Source: Metridium senile
Taxonomy: Eukaryota > Cnidaria > Anthozoa > Actiniaria > Metridiidae
Assembly: GCA_949775045.1 (NCBI GenBank)
Contig: OX459097.1
Span: 14,696,710-14,760,709 of the forward strand
Direction: 5' to 3'
Length of the DNA: 64,000 nt
The notes beneath the pieces were generated by a model. It worked only from the letters and a program-made list of their open reading frames with translations. It was not told the DNA's origin and did not search any database. Of this stretch, positions 40,031-51,516 are shown piece after piece. The first letter of the stretch is position 1; each line of letters starts with the position of its first letter. The translations under genes and the position numbers were made by a program.

Positions 40031-41225
40031 AAGTTGAAAGCCTTTTCTAAGTAATCGCTGCTTGACACTAATATAACGGTAGCTTCTCACGACTACATTT
40101 TATCATAGTTAATAGAAACACTATTAGCCTGAGAAAACAGACGTTCTTTCGCTCCTCTTCTCCCCGCGAGTGTAGCGAAAGAACGTTTTCTCCGGCTATG
40201 TAACTATTCGCCATTGTGGGACTTGATGTATACTCTCAGAGTCACGTAATCAAGCATAAATCATATTTGAAGTCTGCCGGGTTTCATTACCAATCCCCTC
40301 TATATTAATTATGTTTTTTTTCATCTTGATTAAAGTGGCTTTAGTTGTTATTTGTATTACAAAAACTAACGCAAGTAAGTTTGTAATCATTTTAATCTCC
40401 TCGACGTTTCGACGCTATCCATCTTTTTTCATCTTAAATATATTTTAAGGAAGCTAGAAGCTTAGAAGATTCGCTCTATGAGTACTTGCCATATATAGAA
40501 ACAACATGAAAGAAACAGAAAGGCCTTAGTTCTATTCCAAATATAATGGTGCGATGGGCTTATATAACTACTGCTGAATAGAGCCCAAAACACACGAGGA
40601 AACTTTTGATTGGTTTGATGTATCTATGAGAGAAATCCCAACTTACAGTAACACTTTAAGACTATACCCATTTCCTCCCTAAGTTTTTTCAAGGAAATAT
40701 TAAAACATTTTTTCACGAAAATGTCACTTATCACAGTTTTGGTTTAAGAGCATGATAAGGCTGTGAGTTAAGTAATATATATACAATATTCATGAGCGGC
40801 CGATCTGTATGGGATATACAACGGAGAGTCGAAATGAAATGCGTTCCAAGCATTGGCGCGAGGACAATGGGGAGAGGACAAAAAAGAGAGGTGGAGAGTA
40901 CACAGCGGTCAAACCACTACAACATGCGCGAAAAAAAAACAAGTAAAATGATCCAGCACACAATTAAATCTGAGATTCGTACGGACTCTATAAAAAACGA
41001 TGGAGTGTATGTACGACTTTCATCGCTTTTTTCTTAAAATATAAACAAAAATACAAAAGTATTAACTAATGAAAGTTTATGTACACGAAACTTCAAGCTT
41101 ATATATATTCAGGGAATTTCTTATAAATCGACTTCAAACACTGTAGTCCGAAGTTCCTAATGTTTAACAATGGCAAATTTACTGCTGTGAAAATTTTGCC
41201 ACGCATGCGTAGTCGTTTGACCGCT
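40031..41225. other. Intergenic stretch
   Basis: Contains a short foldback at 40123-40200 (AACAGACGTTCTTTCGC and complement) and a partial inverted pair (ACAGCGGTCAAAC near 40903 and its complement near 41225). No supportable gene. Confidence 0.5.
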
Positions 41226-41671
41226 GTATTGTTGGAGAGATATTTTCTGGATTTCCTCAAGATTGACTTCAACGGCGGATTCAGCGGGTGAATTAGGTAC
41301 TACCCCCTTTTAGAGTTAAAAAAATAATAATTTGAATAACGGATGATGATTTGATGATAGTTAATGTATTAGCCCAGTACTTTTTCTGTGAAAACTATTC
41401 AAATGCTCTTTTTAATTTTTAATTGTTAATGTGCATTATTTTTTTCGTTTTTTTTGACGTCCCTTCAATGCAGTATATCCTAAAAAATAATGCAGTGCTA
41501 TAATATCACGAAAACCGATATAAAACACGGTACAAATATGATCATGGTTTTTATTTCAATTCAATGAATCAAACACTAATATTCAGTTATACTCGTTTAT
41601 GCTAGTATATTTTAATCAGGTCATATACATGCATACAGGCTGATCCTGGAGTAGGAAGGTGCTGAACAGGT

Positions 41672-42527
41672 TTAAAATCTGCAGGTCCAACTGCAATCAA
41701 CCCCGCTGCCAATTGGCCACCTTGGGATGCAAATGCAGCTACATCCACCTGAACACCAACGTGGGCAGAGCCCAAAACAGCCCTTAGCATGAGCAAAGGT
41801 TTTCTTGGCCATGGCAGCTCCTGTGGCAATTACACAAAAATGAATTCGATTAATATAACATAAACATCCGGCTGCTATTTGATTTCGTTATTATAAATAA
41901 ATGAATAATTTTAGCTATGTATTGCCACTAGCCTCCTCCGCAGGTATATCTCTGTATGAGTCTGGGAACAAAGATACAAAAAATGAACACGTGGGGAGAG
42001 GTACAGGGCAGAAAAAGCCTCCTCCTTTTTTAACTCGTGGATCGAAGATCTTCGAGTTATTGGGATGGGACTTTTAAACCGGAAGTGTCACTCACTCACT
42101 CACTCGCTCACTCACTCACTAGACCGTCAGTGTAAACTTTTGAGCCCCAAGATTTTGGTCAGCGTACCTCACTATATGCATTACATCATCTTTCAAGCAA
42201 CCACTCTCCCAATTGGATTTCCTGTGTAATGACGTAATCAAGACTACCCCTCCCCCACTATGGGCTTCCTGTGTAAATACGTCACGACCTACCCCACCCC
42301 ACTTGTAACTTACCCCACCATAGGGGTCACGTTTTAACCTCACAAAGCTATTCAAACTATGTAGTCTATGTGTAACTTTAATTTCTTCTCTTTGTCGTTC
42401 TCAACCTTTTCAAACTATATTCTCAAACTATTCAGTCAAGATATAACCAGGCAAACATACCTTCACTTGGAACAGCAAACATTGCAAAGGCAACAGCAAT
42501 CAACAGTATGATAGCCACACGATTCAT
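41672..42527 (-). CDS. Secreted eight-cysteine peptide, left copy
   Basis: Coding exons 42461-42527 and 41672-41820 join in phase 1, giving 71 residues. A noncoding first exon ends at 43200 (donor GTTTGTT) and the coding exon starts at 42540. Residues 1-21 are a signal peptide (NRVAIILLIAVAFAMFAVPS). The short basic region (AAMAKKTFAHAK) precedes cysteines spaced C-3-C-3-C-3-C-1-C-1-C-11-C-3-C, with CPRWCSGGC at the core. Size and signal suggest a secreted antimicrobial, toxin-like or signalling peptide; nothing visible separates these. Its intron has a 350-base insertion absent from the right copy. Confidence 0.85.
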
Positions 42528-43288
42528 CTTCACTGAGATACTGAAAAGCAGCAAATAAAATCAGGATTAATAACACTAATTACAGGTATTTATCATACCT
42601 AGTAGTGATTAAGTGAATAGCTAATGCAAATTATTTTATTGCTATTCAAATCTGTTTTAAATTGAATCAAACCTGACTGGGGTAACGATCGCTATAGCAG
42701 CTCAAAACAAATACAAAGCTGTAAATCGATGCATCCACATGCACAGTTACCACAAACAAACGCGGACCCAGAGTGGTAACCGAGTAGAAAGCCACTCCCT
42801 TCAAAAACGACTCAGATGATTAGTTAGGCAAACCGCTAGAAAAACGACCAGACTCCGAGAGTAGTTGTTATTCAGACAACTGAGTAAATCGATGCATTTA
42901 CAATTTTACAATCCTCGGCACTGTAAAAACTGCTACGTGAGTATTGTTTATTCAATTACACAAATAATTAAATGCGTAAATTGACGCGTTTATAATTATT
43001 TTCTGCAAAAACGACTGAAAACAATGTAAGAAGTACTATAGCAACTCAGTCAAATAATTACTGGGGCATGGTGCATCCGAATCGTTCAAATGATCCCCGG
43101 GAGTGATCCATACTTTTGACAAGATCACTGTGCAGTGCAACGTAGTTAATGAATAATGATTCGGTACAGAGGTAATAACGATGATGAGAAATAACAAACC
43201 TTGTTTTAGCAGTCTTTATCAGCTTCGTATTTGTCTCTTCACTCTTCTCCAAACAAGCACGTTAGAACTGAACGACGAGCAGTGCTCA

Positions 43289-43297
43289 TATATATAG
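43289..43297 (-). promoter_or_regulatory. TATA box of left peptide gene
   Basis: CTATATATATGAGCACTGCTC on the minus strand, mirrored at 45590-45599. A 5' noncoding exon with AGAGTGAAGAGACAAATACG follows. Confidence 0.65.
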
Positions 43298-43380
43298 TCC
43301 TCCCCAACAAGGAAGTAAATGCGTATCAATTACAACATGCAATTGTGTATTTGTTTTAGCTAAACAGGAACAAATACTTA

Positions 43381-44064
43381 AATCTCAAGCATGTCAAGGC
43401 CTGGGTCAGACGCCTAATTAGCTAAAATCACTATTTCTAATATTTCAACCGTTGCTTTAGAAATGTTGTCAAGTAACTTGGACAAATGTTTGGTTTTAAT
43501 GAGTTTTTGCAATTTTTGCTTGCTGAATGACATTTGGGTGGTCACGTGACCACGCATGTGATTTATGATTCTTCCGATATTCAATGCAAAACGGGGTAAA
43601 TAAAGAAACACAATAAAATGATTAAAAATGTGTCATTAGAGGACTTTTATAAAAAGCTTTTGACGTATGCTTAGAATGGTTGTCCATCATTGATTATTTA
43701 AGAGATATTTGGCAAAACAGGTCACGTGACCAATGCCGTTTTTTACAAATAACCATATAACTCCTCATTGTTCAGATGAAGTCATGCATTCTAGGCAGTT
43801 TCATGTCCGTCTTGGTGTCCTTAACATTTCAACATCAAAAACAATCTTCTCAAAATGCATTTTATCCACCCCATTTTCAATTTTCTGTTTTTCATTGTTT
43901 CAGGTCACGTGACCACCAAAATCAGACCATTTATAAATGAAAAAGTTAAGGATCCCAATTACTTCTATGAGTATTTTTCTGTACACCTAATATTTGTAGA
44001 GATATTACAATTTCAAGTATTTTTCGGTCCATTCAAAAATCCAGGCCTTAACATGCTTGAGATT
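43381..44064. mobile_element. Insertion with 24-base inverted ends in the left arm
   Basis: AATCTCAAGCATGTCAAGGC begins the left end and the complementary sequence ends at 44064 (23 of 24 match). The right arm lacks it (ACTTAAATTTCAAC at about 45505), so it is a later insertion. It carries three copies of GGTCACGTGACC. Confidence 0.85.
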
Positions 44065-44997
44065 GTCTCAGCAACTTCAAGCTATCAATACTGGAATTGC
44101 TTTGATGCCAGCAAGTGGTGACGTAAATCAGTACGGCTGATCTGCACTACAGCAAACGCTCACGATCGTGTACGAGATCAATTTCTACTTGCCTAGAGTG
44201 CACAATAGATGTATACAAACGAGATCGCTTGCATGATCGGTCTTTTAAAAACACATTAAATAAATGCTATAAAAAATGAGACTGCGGGCAGGCCCTACTT
44301 TTCCCTCTCTTCCTCCTCTCTTCTTTTCGCCCCCAATCCCCGCACTTCCGCTTTTTATAAAAAGCTCGTTTTCCTCGGAATCCTGAGGGAAAAGTAGTTA
44401 AAAAAAATCAAAATACCATTGAATTGACAGTTTACGAAATACAATCGCGGCTATGTTTAGCGTTAGTGAATGGTCTAAACAATAATGTTTTTGATTTCGT
44501 CCTAGTTAGGACGTTGGCATATATTAGCACATCACTGATTATTTTAAACGTTTGCGTTTCTTTTGAAATCATACACAGCCGGACTGACTTGTTAATGAAT
44601 GAATGTTAATATGTCCCATGCAGTTGTGGGAACAGCCTAGCTTGCATGGAAAAACATCGTGACCAAAAACATGACCTAGAACTTTGAAAAGGGAATTGGC
44701 AATGCTGTACGTTTAAGCAGTAATATAAAACGTGTTGACAGAAATCTTTTGACCTCTACTTGTTTTCCTTGTTGTGTTGAACGATTATTGCGTTTCTGAT
44801 GTTATCCTGTTTTCCGCATTATTTGTATATTTCGTTCATTTCAAACATGAATAGAACTTATTAGACAACAAACAATTGAGAGTAGTTTGTACTATTTTAG
44901 TGCATACTACTTTTTATGCGCTGTAAGCAAGTAGAAATTGATCTCGTACACAATCTGTACGTGCAGATCAGCCGAACTGATTTACGTCACCACATAC

Positions 44998-45455
44998 TGC
45001 CCGGGGGTGAGGGGGGGGGGGGGGGGGGGTACTCCCATATATTTACTATACGGGGATGATCCGCTGAACAGGGTATGGTTTTTCGAGCTTTCTGTTATAA
45101 ACAGGGTATGGGTTTTTGAGTTTTCTGTCATGAACAGGGTATATTTTTACCCCGTTTCCCAATTTCCTTAGTTTTTTTTTTTTTTTGGTCATATTCAGGT
45201 ATATTAATTAGGTAATACGATGAGCAGCGCGGTCTTTCGTCTTTCGTGAAATTCAGCACGTTTTCGCGGCATAAACAGGGTCCTAAACTGACATAAACAG
45301 GGTCCCATTTTTATCCCTTGTCATAAACAGGGTATACGAATTTGTTTTTTTTTCTGTCATAAACAGGGTCACCGTTTTAGGATCCCAGCGGTACACCCCT
45401 ACCCAAATCCTAGCGGAGTACCCCCCCCCCCCCCCCCCCCCCCCCCTCCCCGGGA
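44998..45455. repeat. Poly-G / GGGTACTCCC foldback, copy 3, in the right arm
   Basis: TGCCCGGGGG and CCCCGGGA ends, long G and C runs, GTACTCCC and GGAGTACCCC inner ends, and several AAACAGGGTAT words. The left arm has CACCACTTGCTGGCATC at the matching site, so this is a later insertion with ACATAC/ACTTAC flanks. Confidence 0.8.
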
Positions 45456-45589
45456 CTTACTGGCATCAAAGCAATTCCAGTATTGATAGCTTGAAGTTGT
45501 TGAAATTTAAGTATTTGTTCCTGTTTAATTAGCTAAAACGAATACACAATTGCATGTTGATACGCATTTACTTCCTTGTTGGGGAGGAC

Positions 45590-45599
45590 TATATATATG
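45590..45599 (+). promoter_or_regulatory. TATA box of right peptide gene
   Basis: CTATATATATGAGCACTGCTC, followed by a noncoding exon ending at 45686 (AACAAG|GTTTGT) and an intron to TTTTCAG at 46210. Confidence 0.65.
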
Positions 45600-46223
45600 A
45601 GCACTGCTCATCGTTCAGTTCTAACGTGCTTGTTTGGAGAAGAGTGAAGAGACAAATACGAAGCTGATAAAGACTGCTAAAACAAGGTTTGTTATTTCTC
45701 ATCATCGTTATTACCTCTGTACCGAATCAGATTGTTTTTAGTAGTTTTTGCAGAAAATAATTATAAACGCGTGAATTTACGCATTTATTTGTGTATTTGA
45801 GTAAACAACACTCACGCAGCAGTTCTTACAGTGCCGAGGCTCAAAAAAATTGTAGATTCATCGATTTATAACTCAGTTGTCTGAATAACTGCTACTCTCG
45901 GAGTCTAGTCGTTTTTCTAGCAATTTGCCTAACTAATCATCTGAGTCATTTTTGAAGTGAGTAGCTTTCAACTCGGCTACCACTCTGGATCCGCGTTTTT
46001 GTGTGATATAACTGTGCATCGATTTACAGATTTGCATTTGTTTTGAGCTGCTATAGAGATCGTTACCCCAGTCAGGTTTGATTCAATTAAAAACAGATTC
46101 GAATTATAGCAATAAAATAATTTGCATTAGCTATTCACTTAATCACTACTAGGTATGATAAATACCTGTAATTAGTGTTATTAATCCTGATTTTATTTGC
46201 TTCTTTTCAGTATCTCAGTAAAG

Positions 46224-46736
46224 ATGAATCGTGTGGCTATCTTTATACTGTTGATTGCTGTTGCCTTTGCAATGTTTGCTGTTCCAAGTGAAGGTATGTA
46301 TATATGCATTATATATCTTGAAGAGTGTAGTTTGGGATATAGTTTGAATAGGTTGACAACGAGAAAGAGAATAAAAAAAGGAGGAGGCTTTTTTCTGTCC
46401 TGCACCTCTCCCCCCACGTGTCCATTTTTTGTATCTTTGTTCCCAGACTCCTACAGAGATATACCTGCGGAGGAGGCTAGTAGCAATACATAGCTAAAAT
46501 TATTCATTCATTTATAATAACGAAATCAAATAGCAGCCGGATGTTTATGTTATATTAATCGAATTCATTTTTGTGTAATTGCCACAGGAGCTGCCATGGC
46601 CAAGAAAACCTTTGCTCATGCTAAGGGCTGTTTTGGGCTCTGCCCACGTTGGTGTTCAGGTGGATGTAGCTGCAAATGCGTCCCAAGGTGGCCACTTGGC
46701 AGCGGGTTTGATTGCAGTTGGCAATGCAGCTTTTAA
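46224..46736 (+). CDS. Secreted eight-cysteine peptide, right copy
   Basis: Exons 46224-46293 and 46588-46736 join in phase 1, giving 72 residues. Signal peptide 1-22 (NRVAIFILLIAVAFAMFAV). Mature cysteines at 38, 42, 46, 50, 52, 54, 66 and 70 have the same spacing as the left copy. Substitutions fall mainly around the last three cysteines (QCSF ending versus TCRF). It is transcribed away from the left copy; the two promoters are about 2.3 kb apart and divergent. Confidence 0.87.
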
Positions 46737-46908
46737 ACCAGTTCAGCACCTTCCTACTTTGGGATCAGCCTGCATGCATGAATATGACCTGATTAAAATA
46801 TACTAGCATAAACGAGTATTAAAAGCTGAATTTTAGTGTTTGGTTAATTGAACAATAAAACCCTTGAATGATCATATTTGTACCGTGTTTTATCATGACT
46901 TGATAGCA

Positions 46909-47167
46909 CACAAGCAGCCAAAGCAATTCACTTTTACAGTAGAGATATGTGAGGAAAAAATCGTTATTTTTTATTGAAATAAATTTGAACATATTTCAAT
47001 CCTGTGTTGTTGTTAAACTTATTTGGTGTCATTCTGGGTGGTTTTTGAACGTTTTAGAGCATTTTTACAGGTGGACAAAAATTAAGAAAACAACAACACA
47101 GGATTGAAATATGTTCGAATTTATTTCAATAAAAAATAACGATTTTGAATTACTTGAACTGCCTGTG
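46909..47167. mobile_element. CACAAGCA-ended MITE, copy 2
   Basis: Flanked by GATAGCA at 46902-46908 and 47168-47174. The third peptide copy has the unoccupied site with a single GATAGCA (63443-63449), proving the boundaries. Related to 29001-29331. Confidence 0.92.
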
Positions 47168-47390
47168 GATAGCAACGCATTTTTTTTTTAGCCATGCATG
47201 TATTGCAATTGAGGGCCGTAAAAGAAATTAATATATTACACATTGTAAAGCGCATTTGAATAATATTTCACATGAAAAAGTGCGTTATGTATACCTCATA
47301 TCATCATAACCATCATCATCCGTTATTCTTATTATTATTCAACTGACCAAATTTACCCCCTAGATCCGATCTTGCAGTTGACGTAGCCTC

Positions 47391-47477
47391 CTATGCAGCC
47401 GCTCCTTTGTATCGTCACGCAATACGGGGAGACTCGTATTACGTGACGATACCAAGGAGCGGCTGCATAGGAGGCTA
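47391..47477. repeat. TAGCCTCCTATGCAGCC palindrome
   Basis: TAGCCTCCTATGCAGCCGCT and AGCGGCTGCATAGGAGGCTA with inner GTATCGTCACG and CGTGACGATAC. A hairpin MITE inserted in the downstream flank of the right peptide copy. Confidence 0.88.
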
Positions 47478-47499
47478 ACCTTGACGTCGATTTTGAGGA

Positions 47500-48172
47500 A
47501 ATCCAGAAGACACTAAGAGCCCATTTCTTTCCACCTTAGTTTCTCCAGCTTGCCTGTAAAATATGTACACTGAACAGTAGTTATCTATAAGACGTAACAG
47601 ATAGTCATCATATACTCATCGCGTTTAACTATTTTTATTTCAATCATTTCCTAGTTTACTATTATAAAGTTATTGCACATTTGTACTACTAACGGGAGAG
47701 AAATTCAACTGAACGAATGAAAATTGAGAAACTCTGTTTTCTACTGGATACAGCACTGCGCTTGCTTCCAACGTTTATGATCAGTGGTGCCGGCCAGCGA
47801 TCGCAAAGATTATACGGGAATAAACTCGTTCGCTGCATGCAATCGTTCCGATCGCTGGTCAGGCAAATGTAAGACTTGGTAATAGATACAAAGCGAATTA
47901 TGTGTGTCTATGATAAATAAATTCTATTATAATAACAATAATAACAATACATTTTTTGTGCAGGTTATTTTTTTCGCCGCCCGGGTTATGCAAGATTTTT
48001 TTTTTTCGAGCAGTTTTTTTTTCCCACAAAATTTTGTTCTCTGAAATCCAAAGCGAAAACAACTGTTTGTGTTTTGGTTAAACTTTTCAAAAGTCCGTAT
48101 TTTCTGTTCTATTTATTAGTCTGGTACAACACGCAGTTGCTTCGCGACATTGTTCAGCTAACTTTCTAGAAC
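47500..48172. other. Intergenic stretch
   Basis: AT-rich, with a small inverted pair (CCAGCGATCG near 47795 and CGATCGCTGG near 47858). No gene seen. Confidence 0.5.
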
Positions 48173-48375
48173 CTCAAGATTTTCGTGTTTTTGATATCAC
48201 AAAGTCTCGGATTTTCGTGTTTTTGATGTCTCAAAGTCTCGGATTTTCGTATTTTTGATGTATTGGAGTCTCTGATTTTCGTGTTTTTGATGTCTCGGAT
48301 GTCCGGATTTTTTGTGTTTTTGATGTTTTAAAGTCTCTGATTTTCGTGTTTTTCAGATTTCTCGGAGTCTCGAAT
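48173..48375 (+). repeat. 30-base tandem repeat
   Basis: About six copies of AAGTCTCGGATTTTCGTGTT followed by TTTGATGTCT, partly shortened. Confidence 0.8.
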
Positions 48376-48900
48376 TTTTAGATACAGTAAATATATGAAC
48401 TGATATATTTCTAGAACCTCAAGATTCTGCAAGTTTTTGTTCTGAGCTTGGTTCTGAGCTTGTTTTTTTTTTTTTTTGGCGCATTGGCCATGCACGTTTT
48501 TTATTTTGGGAATTGCCACCCTCTCCCCCCCCCTCCCCCCCCCCCAAACTTCTAATGGTCCACCCCTAATACCATTAGGTAGGAACACACTAGACTCCTA
48601 GTAGGTCTACATCTGTATCAAAGTAGGTTCTTTAGGTTCGTTTGTTTTTGACGAACAAGCATATTACTTAGGCTTTAATCTGTCAATCATAAACCATTCG
48701 AGATTCGAGTCGGATTGGAATCATTTTTTTAGAAGCTTTGATACATCCTATGGACCAAAAATGCTTGCAGTAATAATACAAGATCCAAATTTCCCGCTAA
48801 AAAGGTCAACTAGCAGTTGACAGGTTTGATGGACGTTTACTGTTTTTATTGCGCGGATTAGGAAGACCTACAGTATAGGCTGCATCCTGCTTGAAATCTA

Positions 48901-49172
48901 CAATCATTGACAAAACTGTTGGCACGATTGTTGATTTTGTTATGTTCCTATATCTGTAATACCCCCCCTCCCCCTGTCAATGTTGCTGGAGGGGTATATG
49001 AACCTTGTCAATCGCGGGAAACATTTCCAACTCTTGTACTCTTTCATGAAAAACAGCAACATTGTATTGGGGGAGGGGGGTAGACAAACTTATCCTCATA
49101 AATGAAAAAAATGATAGACCCACAAAAAAGTGTCCGAAATGTGATCGTGCCAACACATTTTGGCAATGATTG
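48901..49172. repeat. Terminal cassette A (272 bp inverted-repeat end)
   Basis: Outer arms of about 28 bases: CAATCATTGACAAAACTG at the left and CAATCATTGCCAAAATGTG as complement of the right. Inner arms of about 26 bases: CCCCCCCTCCCCCTGTCAAT and ATTGTATTGGGGGAGGGGGG. About 80 bases form the central loop. Confidence 0.9.
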
Positions 49173-49653
49173 TCTGAGGGACATATTGTGGAATTTCATT
49201 AAAAATAAACGAGTAAGAGGTCAGAAGCGTTCCTAATTACAAGCTATGCCTCGAAAGGAACATATTGATATGTAATATGTGTATATCCGACCCCTAACGA
49301 CATGAAAACTAGTGGAAATGTCATTTTGCCGTAGCAACCCTTATATTTAAGTGCGAAATTATGCCAACGTAACAAGGGGATACACCAAAAAAATATTTTA
49401 AAAGGTCTCTAACTTAATAGAATGAAGTAATTATCAGAAAAGATATCATCACCTTCACAGTTAATCCAATAATAACCACGTTCTCTTTAAACAATGATTT
49501 TCTTATCAACTACATCTTATGTAAATACCTACGAATGTGAAGTTACTTTTGACGTATATGCTATAATTGACGCGCCTCAAAATTGCTACATTTTGTACGT
49601 AATAGCGCAAACGTCACATATTGCAAAAGATGCACGTCACTGGTTTGGTACAT

Positions 49654-49660
49654 TATAAAA
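49654..49660 (+). promoter_or_regulatory. TATA-like box upstream of Rep, unit 1
   Basis: TATAAAA about 105 bases before the Rep ATG; repeated at 54288-54294 in unit 2. Confidence 0.45.
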
Positions 49661-49764
49661 GTTGTGCATTTGTAAAATAAATCTCATACTTCAAAGCGTT
49701 ATACATAAAGAACATTATACAACAACTGAGCAGAAAACGTCTATTTGAAGTTCACATTGTGATC

Positions 49765-50682
49765 ATGGCAGAGTCAATGCCGAATCGTTCGCAACGTTTG
49801 GTCTATTTAGTTACATACAGTCGAGCAGATCCCGAAAAAGTCCATTCTCGTGAATCGTTTGCAAATATTGTTCGTAATGCATGGGGTACATCAACGACAT
49901 CGCGTATTGTACAGTTTATAGTCGCTAAAGAAGAGCATAATCACAACGATACAAACAACGACCTGTCCGACAAAGTATATCACTACCATATGGCTCTAAA
50001 GCTCAACAAAAGAAGTAGATGGCTTCTAGTTCGTGATACATTAGATGCAAGGTTTGGAATTCAAGTCAATTTCAGCAACAATCACAGTAACTATTATAGT
50101 GCTTATCGCTACTGCACAAAAGAAGATACAACACCGTTTTTATCGCCCGACCATCCAAGCTTAGAGGACGAACCGAGAACTACTGCAGCCTCTGCAGCTA
50201 CAACATCTCGTCGAGCTGATGGCCAAGACAGTGGCCCCAAGAAGAAGCAAAAGAAGAAAAGAAAACGAATGCTAAGCGTCTACGAAGTAACCACTATTAT
50301 TCGAAACAATAATATCAAGACTCGGCTCGATCTAATGGCCTATGCAGCAAAACAGGAGAAAGAGGGAAAAAAAGATCTTGCACAATTTATAGCGAATAGA
50401 GGGATCAGAGTAGTAAATGAAGCATTATCTATATCTTCACAACTGCAAGATGCTGAAAAGAAACAAGAACGCTTGAATAAAAGTCGCATAGAACTACTAG
50501 TAGAGGAAGGTGAAAAACACTGTATAGAAGGATGTGAAAAGAAATGGCTAGCGGCCGCACTACAGATACTTCACCGAAATGAAATAAATGTGCATGTCTA
50601 TGCTAGCGCAATACTCAGCACTTCACTATGGACGTGCAAAATATCGAAACATATATATATATGGACCGGCAAACTCAGGTAA
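49765..50682 (+). CDS. Rep N-terminal part: HUH endonuclease, unit 1
   Basis: A 305-residue frame. ATG 49765 (ATCATGG) is chosen over the non-ATG extension. A motif I-like strand (VYLVTYSRAD), the HUH metal motif HYH (H73, H75 in YHYHMALKL) and motif III YCTK (nucleophile Y116, K119) are in the order of CRESS-DNA-virus and plasmid rolling-circle Reps. A lysine/arginine block (KKKQKKKRKR, about residues 172-183) looks like a nuclear signal. The frame ends inside the region where the helicase Walker A is encoded one frame over. Expected role: nick the element's origin and stay attached to the 5' end. Identical copy at 54399. Confidence 0.8.
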   Translation: MAESMPNRSQRLVYLVTYSRADPEKVHSRESFANIVRNAWGTSTTSRIVQFIVAKEEHNHNDTNNDLSDKVYHYHMALKLNKRSRWLLVRDTLDARFGIQVNFSNNHSNYYSAYRYCTKEDTTPFLSPDHPSLEDEPRTTAASAATTSRRADGQDSGPKKKQKKKRKRMLSVYEVTTIIRNNNIKTRLDLMAYAAKQEKEGKKDLAQFIANRGIRVVNEALSISSQLQDAEKKQERLNKSRIELLVEEGEKHCIEGCEKKWLAAALQILHRNEINVHVYASAILSTSLWTCKISKHIYIWTGKLR

Positions 50683-51106
50683 AACATTCATGATTTCACC
50701 TCTGAAAGCTATTTACCATGCTTTTGTGAAACCGGCAACTGGTGGTTTTGCGTGGGTGGGTGCAGAGGAGTCAGAAGTAATAATCCTCAATGACTTTAGA
50801 TGGTCGCCTTCTATAATCGCATGGTCCGATTTCTTGCAAATGCTTGAAGGGGATACTATGCACTTAGCCGCACCTAAAAGTTTTGTACAACAAGACATTC
50901 TCTTCGACAAGGACTCACCCTTTTTCGCGACTGCAGATGCCCCACTCGTTATGATAAAGGGAGGATCAATAGATCGAATTAATACTGATATGATGAGAGT
51001 ACGCTGGCATTATTTCGAATTTTGGAGACAAATACCAGAGGTTGAGCAATGTGCAATGAAACCATGCGCACGTTGTTTCTCAGAACTTATTTTAACTAAT
51101 AAATAA
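50588..51106 (+). CDS. Rep C-terminal part: SF3 helicase, unit 1
   Basis: A 172-codon frame overlapping the N-terminal part, shifted by one base. It shows Walker A GPANSGKT, a Walker B-like EVIILNDF and a later FFATADAP segment in the place of motif C, the layout of superfamily 3 helicases of small DNA viruses. ATG 50588 may not be a real start: joining to the upstream frame by frameshifting or splicing, or decay, are all possible. Both units have the same break. Followed by AATAAA at the stop. Confidence 0.75.
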   Translation: MCMSMLAQYSALHYGRAKYRNIYIYGPANSGKTFMISPLKAIYHAFVKPATGGFAWVGAEESEVIILNDFRWSPSIIAWSDFLQMLEGDTMHLAAPKSFVQQDILFDKDSPFFATADAPLVMIKGGSIDRINTDMMRVRWHYFEFWRQIPEVEQCAMKPCARCFSELILTNK

Positions 51107-51184
51107 ATGAACAAAGAATATGTATGTATGCTAATAAATTTTTGTACATACATTTTTGCTAATAAATTTGTGTACATACATTTT

Positions 51185-51330
<146 letters not shown>

Positions 51331-51516
51331 TATAAATATCTTTATATCTATACTACATAGATATATATATATCTATACTTATACTATAGATATAAATATA
51401 TTTATTATCTCTATACAGAGATAATACATTAAAGAAAACATTGTTTGTATAGACATGACGTCTGTAATGTGTCATTCAACACCATGTGCGCTTGTATATA
51501 GTTGTCCGTGAAATAG

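Larger units (their letters stand above)
41225..47500. repeat. Large inverted duplication with peptide genes
   Basis: The left arm (about 41225-44190) is an inverted, diverged copy of the right arm (about 44930-47500). Matching parts run from the 3' flank through both exons, the noncoding first exon and TATA box to ATCTCGTACAC near the centre. Each arm has its own later insertions. Confidence 0.88.

Noticed and set aside
41602..41829. A frame conserved in all three peptide copies (starting MPQEL...)
   Set aside because: It begins in the intron and overlaps the cysteine frame, which has a splice acceptor, a matching signal exon and conserved cysteines. Its conservation follows from the true frame.
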